Shown here one piece after another: positions 1 through 11,617 of a DNA stretch of 54,760 nucleotides (position 1 is the stretch's first letter; each line of letters opens with the position of its first letter). The stretch is from Chara braunii. Taxonomy: Eukaryota > Streptophyta > Charophyceae > Charales > Characeae. Position numbers and translations under genes: made by a program. Location of the stretch: assembly GCA_003427395.1 (NCBI GenBank), contig BFEA01000162.1, forward strand, positions 210,638-265,397. The letters are read 5' to 3'. Below the pieces are notes generated by a model. It saw nothing but the letters and a program-made list of their open reading frames with translations, was not told the DNA's origin and searched no databases.

Positions 1-40
<40 letters not shown>
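1..40. repeat. (GA)n microsatellite at the window edge
   Basis: Pure GA dinucleotide run. The bases just after it (gagatgagcgat, then an agattggtt motif) recur at about 41150-41180, where they lie downstream of a retrotransposon primer site, so the run belongs to the leader of the Ty3-A family and is not an independent satellite. Confidence 0.9.
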
Positions 41-43
<3 letters not shown>

Positions 44-1248
44 GCGATCCAAGATTGGTTGTCACTTACCTGTGAGGCGAGTTGCGTAGTCCGGTGGAGA
101 AGGAAGACAGCGGCCATAGCCGCTGAGCATCAACACAGAGTACCGAAGGAGAGAGAGAAGGAGGGTCTGAGGAGAGAGAGGAAGAGAAGTGCGGAAGGAG
201 GGATACCGAAGAAGAAGACAGACATAGCCGGGGGCGAATACAAAAAAAAAAAAAAAAAAAAAGAGAAAGTGAAGAAGAAGAAGAGTGAAGGAAGGGGAAG
301 TAAGCGGCGAGGGTGATGAAGGTGAATGTGCTGGCAGCCATAGCCGAGGTGAAGGGTTGACCGAGCGTTGACCAGAGCGTTGACCAGAGGGTTGATCAGA
401 GGGTTGACCAGGGTGTTGACCAAGGTGGTTGACTGAGCATTGACCAAGAGTTGTCCGCGTCGACTCAGCGTTGACCAAGGCGTTGACTGGAGCTGCTGAC
501 CAGGATTTTGACCAAGCTGGAGTTGGTGATATCTCGCTGAGCCCTAAGCCTATTCCCTTACCCTGTGGATGTGCACTCACCCTACGGTACTTGCTGAGTC
601 TGAGTCTGTCTGTCTTCCCTTTCTGCATTGAGTCTCTTCTGTCCTAGGTGTTAGGACTCTGTGGATGAAGGATAGGGCCTTGCTGCCAAACCTGCACGGG
701 ACTAAGTAGGACTAATCTCTACTCTGGTATCTGGAGACCTGGGCATGAGCGGCGAGCGCTTGTTAAACAACTCGTTTAGCCCAATGACCGGTACTGTCCG
801 GCAGGTCTACTCAGTTTCAGTGTAGAGGGTCCGAACTCCGAGCTGTAGGCTGAAACGAAGGCCGTCTTTAAGTGTTGAGGCCTGGTTGAACCACTCCCCT
901 ACCGGACCTAGTAAGGCTGATGATCTGTGTCTGACGACTCGACTGTCCCAAGGGATACGAACCCCTCCAAGGACCGGTACAGACCGGCGGGCTGCTCGGT
1001 GTGGCACAGTAGGCCGGAACGGCTGAGTTGGGGGCTGAAATCGCCAGGAAGAACCAAGCTGATCACGTCGNCCTGTCTGCGACGTTAAAGAATTCTTGCG
1101 GAGTTTGGGGGATCTCCTTAAATGCCTCCTGATCAGCTGTTGGTTCAGTCGTGACAGCCTTAGAGTAGTGTTGAGTAGTGGTCTTTAGAGAGTCAGTCAG
1201 GGTGTCCGCGTCCGGGTAGGTCTTGTCGTACACCTGACACCACGATGG
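41..1248 (+). other. Leader of Ty3-A upstream of gag, non-coding
   Basis: Untranslated stretch between the primer-site end of the element (outside the window) and gag. Its first bases match 41160-41190, which lie about 180 bases after a primer site in a related copy. It contains an A-run at 241-261, a cluster of TTGACC motifs at about 355-530, and one N at 1071. The open frames in this stretch are low-complexity and overlap on both strands, so I call no gene here. Confidence 0.55.
355..530 (+). repeat. Degenerate GTTGACCAGAG repeat (W-box-like cluster)
   Basis: About ten TTGAC cores, most followed by C and usually in a gTTGACCa context, occur in roughly 170 bases with spacing of about 10-16. 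TTGAC(C/T) is the W-box core bound by plant WRKY factors. The cluster lies in the transcribed leader, so it could be an internal regulatory repeat or simply a decayed short tandem repeat. The sequence does not separate these. Confidence 0.5.
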
Positions 1249-3260
1249 ATGACTATCCGATGTACGGGCTACTTGTTGGGTTCTCCTTGTGGGGGACCCT
1301 CTGGCGTCTCCTTTTTCCCCTGGGATTCTGGCCCGCACTCACGTGTCCACCACGCCCTATACACGAAGGAGGAGGAGGCAAAAATGGCCGCCATTTTGCA
1401 GGAGAGGAAGGAGAAGAAGGAGGCCAAGAAGAAGGCCCTACAGGAGGAGCAGGCGGCGAAGTTAAAAAAGATAGAGGAGGAGATGGCCAGAGAGAAGGAA
1501 AGGTTGAAGCGAGAAGAAGAGGCGAAGTTGAAAGAAGTGGAAGAAGAAGAGGAGGAAGATGAACAGCCACTGAAAAGGAAAAGAGGACAGTACAGTGGCA
1601 GTAACAATGATGAGATGGAGAAGAGGATTTCAGAGTGGATCGCTAACTTGTCCTTGGGAGAAGAAGAAGAAGTGGCGATGTATATCCCCAAGGATGAGCA
1701 GGAAGCCGCCCTGAAGAAATGGGAAGCGGAAACAGATGTGCTAAAGCGGCAGGCGATGGAGGATGAGCAGAGGATGGAGTGGAAACTCGCGATGATGAGG
1801 GAAAAGAAAAGAAGGGTGGAGGCGGCGAGTGAGGCAGTCAAAGATTTGGAGGTGGTGCAGAAACTGACTTTACAGTTGACCCCTCAGGTAGACCTCCGAC
1901 AGAAAGTGGCGATTATTGCCAGAGCGTTGAGCGTTTGGCCCGAGTACAGGAACAACAATATGAGTTTAGTCGGAGTCAAGATATGGCCGTCCGCTTGATG
2001 CGAATGGGGTTTCGGGACTTTGCTCGTGAACTGGTAGGCGCAGTAGGAGCCGAGGTGAGCCATTGCCTCGAGAAGACTGAACGCTTCTACGTCGGCGCCA
2101 TTGAAGGCGTCAAGGCGGCAGCTCCCAAGGAGGAAGAGGCACGTCCTCGCAGGGAGCCAATCAAAGTCAAATTCCCTGATTCCTACAGTGGAAAAAGGGA
2201 AGAAAACTTTGACAACTGGGAGGCCGATTTCAAGACCTACGTGCATTTGCAACAGGTCTCCCCGGATCAGCACGTCCTGATTGCGATCCATGCGCTTAGA
2301 GATGAGGCCGCCAGTTTTGCAAGGTCCCTCGTTTGCGCCGCTAACTGCAATGATGATGCAGGTGCTTACTCGTCGTTCACCTCCCTCACTGAGTTCATGA
2401 AGTTGCTGCGCGAGCGATTTGCGGATGTCGCCCGCGGTGTTAAAGCCTCAGACAGGCTACAAACAATCCATTCTCGCAAATGGAAGAGTGCGAGGGCACT
2501 CAAGAGCACTATGGACAAACTAGTGGCTGTACCTGACCACGGGGTGACAGACACCCAGTTGGTCGGCCTCTTCTACCGGGCTATGCCCGAAGCCTTTCGA
2601 GGGCACTTCTTCGCGAAGAGCGAAGATCCCACCACTATGTATGATTCTCTTAGTCGTGAAGTGGTGGCTTTTGAAGCCAAGTCTATGTCAGTGTCTACCT
2701 TCTGGCACAAGGACTTGGACAAGGGTAAGCAATGGAAGGGCCGCACTATCTCAGGGCAAGTGAAGACTAAGGATAGCCTTGTCCTAACCTTAGATGAGGG
2801 TAGTGTGGATGAGATCCCCTACGATCAGATTGAGTGGGGGTTGGAGGAAGAGGACAACGGTGTGGGCCAGGGGAGAACTTACGCTGCTGTTGCGGCCGGA
2901 GGGAGGCCGCAAGGAGGAGGACGAGGCCAGGGCCGAGGGGGCCGGGCCTCAGGGAGCCGGTTTCAGGGCGATCAGGGGGTTGGCGGCAGAGGAGGAAACC
3001 GCCAAGTGGGAGGAAGGGGTCAAGGTCCCCCGCAAAACCGTCCTAGGAATAGGTCTCCCTATAGGGTAGGTGGATGGCACCCAGGGCTACCTCAGGGTAG
3101 GCCTTGGGAAAGTTTGGGTCTGGACCAGGGCTTATGGCAACAACGGTTGGACCGGGGCCAGTGCATTTTCTGCGGTGACCCGGGCCATATCATCAAGTAC
3201 TGTACTAAGTACAGAGAGACCCGGACGGCTGCGCAGGAGTCAAAAGGCAGTCACCGGTAG
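1249..3260 (+). pseudogene. gag: Ty3-A gag (frameshifted)
   Basis: Structural capsid/nucleocapsid protein of a Ty3/gypsy element. The first half (1249-1998) is a Lys/Glu-rich coiled-coil-like region in one frame. The second half (about 1900-3260) is in another frame and holds the capsid-like retrotransposon gag domain, with motifs such as FDNWEADFKTYV and LMKLLRERF-like helices, then a Gly/Arg-rich basic linker and one CCHC zinc knuckle, CIFCGDPGHIIKYC, at about 3157-3198. Both halves are typical gag parts and they overlap at 1935-1998, so one small indel, probably near 1900-1935, separates them; a consensus error is also possible. The stop at 3258-3260 is 74 bases before the pol frame. The exact start codon is uncertain. 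Confidence 0.85.
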
Positions 3261-3334
3261 GGGTAGCAATTGCCCCTACCACAAGGCCATGTGGGAAACA
3301 TAGCGCTAGCCGACAGGAAACTCCCACACCACAT

Positions 3335-6300
3335 GTGCCTATGGCAGAGGTTGCAGGCCGGTGTCTAGACAACTGTCCAGAGACTGCTTGTGTCAGGGTC
3401 TCCTTAGACACCTCCCTCACAGGCGTGGCTGAAGAATTGAAGGAGAGGATGCCCGCCTGGGCCAAGATAAAGAAAGAACAGAAAGGACAGCTAATTCTGG
3501 TAGATGTAGAGATTTTTAGAGGTAGAGTAGGGGCCCTAGTAGATTCAGGGGCCACCCGCAACTATATTAAGAAGAAAACGCTGCAGAAATTGAAGCTGGG
3601 ACTTAAAGTCCAGAAACTAACAGACCCCATAGTTAGTATCCTCGCGGACAATCGTACTATGGTTGTAGAGGATTACGTAGAGGGAGTCCAGGCGTATTTC
3701 CGCCTAGAGAAAGATGGGAAAGTGGAGAAGGTCCTCCACTCCCTGACTCTCCTCGTAGAAGACAACCTCCCATTTGATATTGTTCTGGGGATGGATTGGG
3801 GAGAGGCAACCGGGGCCACGCTCCATTTGAAGGAGCACGAGTGTAGGCTCCCTAGTTCGTCAGGCGAGGCTAAGACTGCCCGCCTGTTCCATGCGTCAGG
3901 AGTAGAGAATCCCTTGGCACATTGCTGCCTTAGTGCGCCTGCATTCGCCAGATTAGTGAAGAAGGAGAAATTAGAGGAACAGATCTTTGTTGCCTATGTT
4001 AAGCCAGTAACTGAGCCTAAGGAAGAAAAGTCAATGGACCCTGCGATTGCCGAGCTGCTGGAAGAGTTCAAGGACCTAACTGAGCCGCTGATAGGAGTGG
4101 TACCACGGCCCATCCAGCACCGCATTGAGATAGAGCCTGGCAGTAGAACTCCTAAGGGCGCTGTGTATAGAATGTCCCCACGGGAGTTAGAGGAGCTTCG
4201 CAAGCAATTAGACGAGCTCCTCGAGAAGGGTTGGATTAGGCCCAGTTCGTCTCCTTTTGGAGTGCCTGTTCTCTTTGTTCCCAAGAAAGAGGGAGAGCTG
4301 AGAATGTGCATAGACTATAGGGGTCTAAATGCTATTACAGTGAAGAATGCTGAGCCACTGCCTAGGATAGACGATCTCTTAGATCGAGTGCAGGGGGCGA
4401 AGTATTTCTCTAAGATAGACTTAAAGTCCGGGTATCATCAGATAGAGGTACATCCTGACGATCATTATAAGACAGCCTTCCGGACTAGGTACGGGCATTA
4501 TGAGTTTATAGTGATGCCCTTTGGACTAACCAATGCGCCAGCGACGTTCCAGCGCTGTATGAACGATTTGTTTAGGCCATGGTTAGATAGATTTGTTGTT
4601 GTCTATTTAGATGATATCTTAGTGTTTAGCAAGACCCTCCAGGAACATTTGGGTCATCTCAGGCAGGTCTTGGAGAAGTTGAGAGAAGCTAACTTCAAGA
4701 TCAATCTAAAGAAGTGCGACTGGGCAAAGACCCAAGTTCTATATTTAGGCCACGTCTTAGACGGAGACGGCGTCAAGCCAGAAGACTGCGAAATCGCAGC
4801 GATTAGAGATTGGCCCACACCGCGCACGCTGACCGAGTTGCGGTCGTTTTTGGGCTTAGCTCATTACTATAGGAAGTTCGTGAGAAACTTCTCTACTATC
4901 GCTGCGCCCCTTCGCAGATTGCTCAAGAAGGAGACCATCTGGAAGTGGGATAAGGACTGCACATCTGCTATGAAGAAGTTAAAACAGGCGTTGATAGAGT
5001 ATCCAGTCCTTAAGGTCGCCGATCCATCCTTGCCCTTTGTCGTCACTACGGACGCTAGCCAGTACGGCATAGGTGCCGTGTTACAGCAAGACGATGGCAA
5101 TGGTTATAGACCCGTAGAGTTCATGTCCGCCAGAATGCCTTCAGAAAAGGTCATGACATCTACCTATGAGAGGGAACTCTACGCTCTCAGGCAAGCCTTA
5201 GAACACTGGAAGCACTACTTGCTTGGGAGACACTTCAAAGTCTACTCAGACCATGAGACGTTAAGATGGTTAAAGACGCAGGCCAAGATGACACCTAAGC
5301 TTACTAGGTGGGCCGCAGAGATAGATCAGTACGACTTTGAGCTCAAGCCAGTCAAAGGGAAATACAACGTAGCCGCGGATGCTCTGAGTAGGAGAGCTGA
5401 TTACTTTGGGGCAATAGTACACTACATCGATATAGGAAAGGATCTGCAGCAGAAGGTTAGAGAAGCCTACGCGCAGGACCCTATCTACAGTGACCTCCTT
5501 AAGAAAGTCAAAGAGGCCCCAGAGACTGAACCGAACTACCGCACTACCGAAGGGTTGCTNTTTGAGAAGACTAATGTATTTGACCGCCTGTGCATTCCCC
5601 GTAGTGAAGAGATCCGTAGTCTGATTCTGGGAGAATGCCACGACACAGAGGGTCATTTTGGTTGGCAAAAGACTTTAGCCAATCTGATGCGCGCGTATAC
5701 CTGGCCAGGGATGAAGAATGACTGCGTAGAGTAAATTCGCAGTTGTAAAGTTTGCCAGCGTAACAAGACTTCTACGCGTGCTCCGCTAGGTCTTCTCAGA
5801 CCCTTGCCCATTCCGGATCAGCCGGGAGACTCAGTATCCATAGACTTCATGGACACTCAAGTCAAGAGCAGGCATGGCAAGAGCCAAGTCATGGTCATAG
5901 TTGACCGTTTTAGTAAGTACGCAGTTTTTGTTCCTTTGCCTTCANAGGCACGTACTGATTTAGTCATACANAGGTGTTTTGACTGTTGGGTGAGTGAGAA
6001 TGGAATCCCACTATCTATAGTTAGCGATAGAGATAGTCGCTTTACTAGCCAGAACTGGCAAGAACTCATGGGAGTATATGGATCTAAGTTGTTGATGTCG
6101 TCCGACCGTCATCCAAAGACTAACGGTCAGACAGAGCAAATGAACAAGATCCTATAGCAAGTTCTGCGCATGTACATTAGGCCAGATCAGATTAACTGGG
6201 ACGAGAGGTTGCCTAAAGTAGCTAGTGCGTATAATAACAACGTACATCTGTCCACCTGCCGCACTCCCAACGAACTGCACAAGTCCTTTAGGCCGCGCAG

Positions 6301-6931
6301 ACCGTTTGAGGGACTCAACTGGGATCAGGTTCACAGATTACCGCCCGGAACCAGGGAGTTTGCTGTACAGCACGAGAAAGAACTAGCTACTGTTGTAGAG
6401 AACCTCAGGAAGGCCCAGCATAGGATGATAGAGCAAGCCAATAAGCATCGTCGCCCCTCACAGTTCCAGGTAGGCGACTTAGTCTGGGTCAGTTCTAAGG
6501 AGTTTGCACCTGAGGAGAACATCTCGCAGAAGTTACTGCNCACATATAGAGGACCGTGGCCCGTTCTAGAAGTCAAGGGCGGCNAAGATGGACCGTCCTA
6601 TACCATAGAACTCCCAGCACACCTCCACACTTACCCAGTTTTCCATGCATCGAAGTTATTACCTTGTCAAACAAGTGACCAGTTTCCATCCTGTAGATCG
6701 ATGATCCCACCAGATATGGATGGAAGATATGACATCGATGGTATAGTGGCTGAAGATGTCTTCAAAACTGGAGGTACGGGTCGTCTGCAGAAACAGTACA
6801 AGGTTCATTTTAGTTATCAAGAACCGGAAGACGACCGCTGGTTTACGAGATCTGAACTTCTAGAGACAGCTCCCGATATAGTCCGGGCCTATGAGAGACA
6901 ACAGAGAGGTAAAGGCCCTGCCTTGGACTGA
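3335..6931 (+). pseudogene. pol: Ty3-A pol polyprotein (PR-RT-RNaseH-IN), two internal stops
   Basis: One reading frame carries the full Ty3/gypsy pol order. The aspartic protease has VDSGATRNY with the catalytic Asp near residue 70. Reverse transcriptase has KIDLKSGYHQI, MPFGLTNAPATFQ and the YLDD active site at about residues 424-427 (4604-4615). RNase H has the TTDASQYGIGAV motif near residue 573. The integrase HHCC zinc finger lies at about 5639-5760, followed by a catalytic core with SIDFMD, SDRDSRF and NGQTEQMN for the D, D and E residues. A GPY/F-type module (YRGPWPVLEV) and a chromodomain-like tail (KVHFSYQEPEDDRWF) close the protein. In-frame stops are TAA at 5732-5734 and TAG at 6155-6157; the same frame continues through both. 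Four Ns (5560, 5945, 5971, 6540) and one at 6584 make consensus error possible. Apart from these the protein looks recent and nearly complete. Confidence 0.93.
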
Positions 6932-6954
6932 GATTTTCTCGGAGGACCTCGAAT

Positions 6955-7570
6955 TTAGGCCGGCAGAAGTGAAACGAGATTCACCAGTTCGCAGTAGCTG
7001 AAGCAGATCCCAGGGCTCGATCCCTAGTTCCCCATCTTACCTGTGTACAGTATCGGTGTTAACCCGTAGATTTGAACCTGCTACCTGTAGGCCCGCCAGT
7101 GGTAGGTAGTTTTTTGTAGGTCACATGGTAGAAGGGATTCGAACTGTAGACCTGTAGGGTAGGAGTCTAGACAGTTTAGAGGTCGTAGCTGGCATGAAGG
7201 GTCAAGGTCGTAGCTGCTACTTACCTGAAAGGGCAAAGTCGCAGCTGCTACAGTACCGAAAGGCCAAGTTAGAGGTTTCTAGAAGTGGCCTTTCGGAGTG
7301 AGCCTGTGTTAAGCAGAGGCAAGTGGTCAAGTGGTGTAGTCCACCTAGTACAGTCAGCAGTCCCAGTCCACCCAGTCCGGTCCAGTCCAGCAAGTACCGT
7401 CTGGGACTGTGTGCACGATGGGCCAGGGGTACAGGGCAGACCAACGCAGCACAAAAGTATAAATCAAGAGGCTGCGCCCAGCCATTCAGTCATTCAGGCG
7501 GAAGCCATGCGGAAGCGCTGCTTCAGCGTCTTGTGCAAGGAGGTCTGTTGAAGGCCCGAAGACGGTAGAA
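6955..7570 (+). repeat. Start of the Ty3-A 3' LTR, truncated
   Basis: This stretch begins just after the pol stop and matches 39995-40670 over most of its length, including a gggctcgatccct block, repeats of gtcgcagctgctacag, a gtggcctttcg block and aaagtataaa. At 7571 the similarity ends abruptly and antisense Ty3-B pol begins, so the LTR is cut in its promoter/R region. The exact 5' base of the LTR is not clear because no TG boundary with a polypurine tract stands out. Confidence 0.7.
7453..7464 (+). promoter_or_regulatory. TATA-like element in the Ty3-A LTR
   Basis: aaagtataaat is conserved at the equivalent place in the second LTR copy (about 40547, aaagtataaac), so it is the likely core promoter of this LTR family. 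Confidence 0.5.
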
Positions 7571-9532
7571 TTCGTTCAACGGGTGATAGAGGAAGTGAAC
7601 GTTGTACTGTCTGTTTCTCCCTCTTCCTTCATGGGAAACAATTATGTCTATTTCATGGCCATCGTTGATAGGATGAGGTATCATAGGATCTCGGAAGGGA
7701 AAAGTCTCATCATCGATATGTGGAAATAGTTTGGATGCGTGAAAGACCGGATATGTGCGCAGATGAGGAGGCACGCCAATCACATACGAAGGATCAAAAT
7801 CATCCCCTACCACCTTTAGAACCTGCCAAGGGCCATAGTACAGTGGAATAAGCTTTTGTGATACGCCCTCTTCGTCAGAAAACTCAAACATTTTGACCCA
7901 TACATAACTTCCTACTTCAAAGTTCCCTTCTTTGCGCGACTTGTTAGCATGTTTGATCATGGCATGATGACACTTGTTCATCACTGCGATAGTAGTTTTG
8001 AGCAAGCGTGCATACTTCGCATTGTAGCCAGGCATGCCGGGTGTCAGACCAGGGGACCGTTCGGGGAACAGATAGGAAAGAGGATTGCTCAACTGCCAAC
8101 CATATTACAGCTGATTCGGTGTCACGCCAGTTACAGAGTGAATGGAGTTGTTGTACAACCCCTTCACTTTGTGTAACTCCTTGTCCCACGTGTTCTGATC
8201 TGGAACAATTAACGCGCGAAGTAGTTGAATGACAGTTTGGTTGATTTCCTCGGCCAATCCATTGGCTTCGGGGTGTCGACCAAAAGTCTTGTTGAGTTTA
8301 ATGTTGTAGATCTGAGAAGTGAAGTCCTTCCAATCAACACTAATGAATCTAGTGTCCCGATCACTCACAAGAGTTTTTGGGGGTCCATACTGCAGAATGT
8401 ACTGCTGGTGAAATTCTTCGATCACAAGCTCAGTTGGTGCATGAGGAGGTAGAGGAATCAGATTCAGAAATTTGGAAAAACGATCCATGATGACCATGAC
8501 TTGTGAACGTCCTCCCTCGCTCACCTTCCCCATGTCCATGAAATTGATAGAGACCGACTCACCGGGCCCATCAGGAATTGGGAGGGGTTTCAGCAGGCCA
8601 TAAGGCTTATGCCTATGGACCTTGGTTCTTTGACAGACTTGGCATTCAACAATAAATTTCTAAGCAGATCCTTTCTTTCCCGGCCAATCAAACTGCTGCA
8701 AAAGACTTTCATAAGTCTTCTCAAAGGTGAAGTGTCCACTTCGACCATGTGCCAAATCCAATAAATGAGTCCGGAGCGGCGCATGATTGGGTACACACAA
8801 ACGATCAAACTTCCCATACTGGCGGAATACAAGACCCTTGCACTCGTGAAAATCAGGCTGACTGCTAGGGTCATCCTTGAGCTGCTCAAGGATGGGACTA
8901 AGGTCCGAATCCTTGGTTGTGTGTTCGACCAGATCGTCCTTCAGTTCCCTTCGGAGGTCATATTAGCTCACAAGGCAAGTCAAAAACTCAGGATGACGCG
9001 ACAAAGCATCAGCAACACGATTATAACAACCTTTCTTATGTTTCAGTTCAAAATTGTACACATCAATGTCATGCAACCAGCGGGTCAGCATCGGGGAGAG
9101 ACCAGTTTGTGTTTTAATCCACTCCAAGGTCTGATGATCTGAGTAAACCTTAAAGTGTCGACCCAAGAGGTAGTGCTTCCAGTGTGTGAGCGCCTCTCGC
9201 AAGGCATAAAGCTCACTCATATATGTGGAGGTAGCTACCTTATGGTTGGGCATGCGTTTACTGTAATATTCGAGTAGACGCAGACCATCGCCATCATCTT
9301 GTTGCAGCACTGCACCAATCCCATACGGGCTCGCGTCCGTAGTGACTACGAACATGAGGTTGGGATCCGCAATGCAAAGCACAGGATGACTTACCGAAGC
9401 CTCTTTCAAGGCTTGGAATGCAGTCTCGCATTTCTCACACCATGCATAGGCAACATTTTTGTTTGTTAGTCTCGAGAGTGGGTGAGCAATGACAAAAAAA
9501 TTGGGCACAAACTTCCGGTAAATATTCCAAAA
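7571..9532 (-). pseudogene. pol: Ty3-B pol, 3' part: RNase H and integrase
   Basis: Read on the minus strand from 9532. RNase H has YRKFVPNF then TTDASPYGIGAV and YSDHQTLEW. The integrase zinc finger (HGRSGHF, CQVCQ) at about 8740-8610 is interrupted by a stop. The integrase core follows at 8539-8105 with SINFMD, VSDRDTRF and NGLAEE. The GPY/F module has YYGPWQVLKV at about 7850. The C-terminal chromodomain-like segment starts (YNVHFLYHP) but stops at 7571 where Ty3-A LTR sequence begins, so the tail and the 3' LTR are missing. The modules sit in several frames with stops between 8889 and 8540 and at about 8100, so the gene is dead. Confidence 0.9.
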
Positions 9533-10032
9533 ATTCAGCAGTAACTGGCTGGGTGGGGGGAAAGGGGGGAAAATAGGGAGGGTGGAATGGGAGGGTGCTG
9601 AAATGAAGGAGGAACAGGACCTCATCAGGAACTACAAGTTGAAATTAAATGAATGGACCTTGGTGGATCCCTTAATATCTCTCCGCCATGCTCAAGAGTT
9701 CCCGTACCTTTTCACATTACCCAGAATGCAGTAGTACCGCTGTCATGGTATGGAAAGGATACGCTTGGAGAAGAAGGAGAAACGAAGGATTAGACCTCTA
9801 TATCAGCATTTTTTTAAAATAGTTGTAAAGGCTAGAAAATGAATGTTATATCTGGCGCCCCACTATGGGTGAAGAGACCTGTTTCAACTGTGAAACACTA
9901 TTATTTATTTTCCAAATGTGAGGGACGTTGGACCCGCTTTCCAGCAGGTGCTGCTCCCCACCAATAGACAGAGTCTCCCAGGGAATGCTAGAGTAGTCTG
10001 CTCTTATCAGCTACTCTTGCATCAACCCAGAG

Positions 10033-10064
<32 letters not shown>
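9533..10064 (+). mobile_element. 5'-truncated LINE/SINE-type insertion with poly(A), inside Ty3-B pol
   Basis: It splits the minus-strand pol between reverse transcriptase (ending FLGLAS) and RNase H (YRKF). The right end is an A-run at 10036-10064, as expected for a target-primed insertion in plus orientation. An internal stretch near 9604-9720 reads like the C-terminal part of a LINE endonuclease (LNEWTLVDP). About 9925-9985 carries the tail block seen three more times in this window (near 24510, 29820 and 32380). The left boundary is approximate because I could not pin a clean target-site duplication. Confidence 0.75.
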
Positions 10065-11581
10065 CGAAGCCAAACCAAGAAAAGAACGCAGTTCGCGCAC
10101 GTTCGTCGGTTGAGGCCACTTTCGTATGACCTCAACCTTGGTTGCCTCCGGCTCAAGGACGTTTGGAGACAACCAGTGCCCAAGATAGATGACGTTGTCC
10201 CTTCCAAACTCAGATTTCTCTAAGTTGAGGTACAGTTGTGCCTCCTTGAGGACCTGCAAAACCTCCTTAAGGTGCTTGACGTGCTTTTCCATGGACTTGC
10301 TGAAAATCAAGATGTCGTCAAGGTAAACAACAACAAACCTGTTGAGCTGATGGCATAAAACCTTGCCCATGAGGCACTGAAATGTGGCTGGTGCATTCGT
10401 AAGACCGAAGGGCATAATGATGGATTCGTACAACCCATCGCATGTTTTGAATGCAGTTTTGTGCTGGTCGCTCGGATTAACTTCAATCTGGTGGTAGCCA
10501 GACTTGAGGTCGATCTTGGAGAAGACCTTGCACCCACCTACAACATTTAGCAGATCATTTATGCGAGGCAAGGGATAAGCATTATTTCGGGTGATACGGG
10601 TTAGGCCATGATAATGAATACACATCCGGAGTTTGCCTCCTTTCTTCGGCACAAACAGGACAGGTGCACCGAACTCAAACTCACTAGGCCTAATCCATCA
10701 ACGATCAATCATGTTGTCAATTTGTCTCCTCAACTCCTTCAACTCACCTTCTTCTGTACGGTAAACGCATCCCTTTGGAGGGACACTCCTTTCTATTATA
10801 TCGATTTTGTGTTTGACCGGATGCTCGGGAACTCCACAAGGTTCAGCCAGAACTTCAGGAAGTCGATCTAATAGACGACGGATTTTTGTTGGGACTTCAG
10901 GTGGAGGATCATCCTCGTCAGGAGAGAGAAAGTCAGATTGAGAATTTACAACAATTACAACCGAATTCGAAGTACTTGGATCAGAAGTAGATTGATTCCT
11001 TACAGTAGAAGTAGATGGAACAAAAGTAGAGATAGTAGAAGTAGACTTATTTTCCGAGGTAGAAAATGCAGCAAAAGTAGAAGGCACATGAAGGGGCTTT
11101 GTAAGGGCTGCATGCACATGCTCAACTTCCTTGTGCCTGCGCAAAAACTTGCAGAATTTGTTTGCACTCAAAAGAGTCACCGGGGACTCGCGCGTCTCGT
11201 CCAATAGAACGGTACGCTTGTTCCCCTTTGCATCACGAACTGAGTATCCGCCCATGTGGCCCTTAGACAATGAGCCTTTAACCAGCCCAAGCCAATGACC
11301 GAGTCGAAAGGACACTTGTCCAGGATGTAGAAGTTCAGCTCATGTGTGACACTGCGATCCTTGTCAAAGGTGACGCGCACACCTTTGACAACATGTGTTG
11401 AGGTGACAACCTCTTGGTTGCCTACCTGGGTCTGACAAGGGTTCTGCAATTCCACTTGCTTCATTCCCAGGCCCGCCTTACGAATCCCGTTAGGAGAAAA
11501 ACAGTTAGTATCTGAGCCATTATCAATCAGCATGCGGATGTATCGGCGGTTAATGAGCAGCTTAAAGAAGATCAGTTCCAC
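10065..11581 (-). pseudogene. pol: Ty3-B pol, 5' part: protease and reverse transcriptase
   Basis: On the minus strand, 11581-11177 encodes an aspartic protease with LIDNGSDTNCFS, where the usual DSGA active-site box is altered, and DSVIGLGWL as the second protease motif. From 11315 the frame changes and gives the Ty3 linker (VPPKGCVYRTEE) and then reverse transcriptase: KLRMCIHYHGL, SKIDLKSGYHQI, MPFGLTNAPATFQ and YLDDILIFS. A stop interrupts the fingers region near 10695. The frame runs into the T-run made by the antisense poly(A) of the LINE insertion at 10064. The YLDD box itself is preserved. Confidence 0.9.
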
Positions 11582-11617
11582 ACGCCGTTGAACATGGCGT
11601 TGCTGCTTGAGATGCAG

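Noticed and set aside
1253-1841. Minus-strand Ser/Pro-rich open frames
   Set aside because: They are the antisense shadow of the Lys/Glu-rich gag of Ty3-A.
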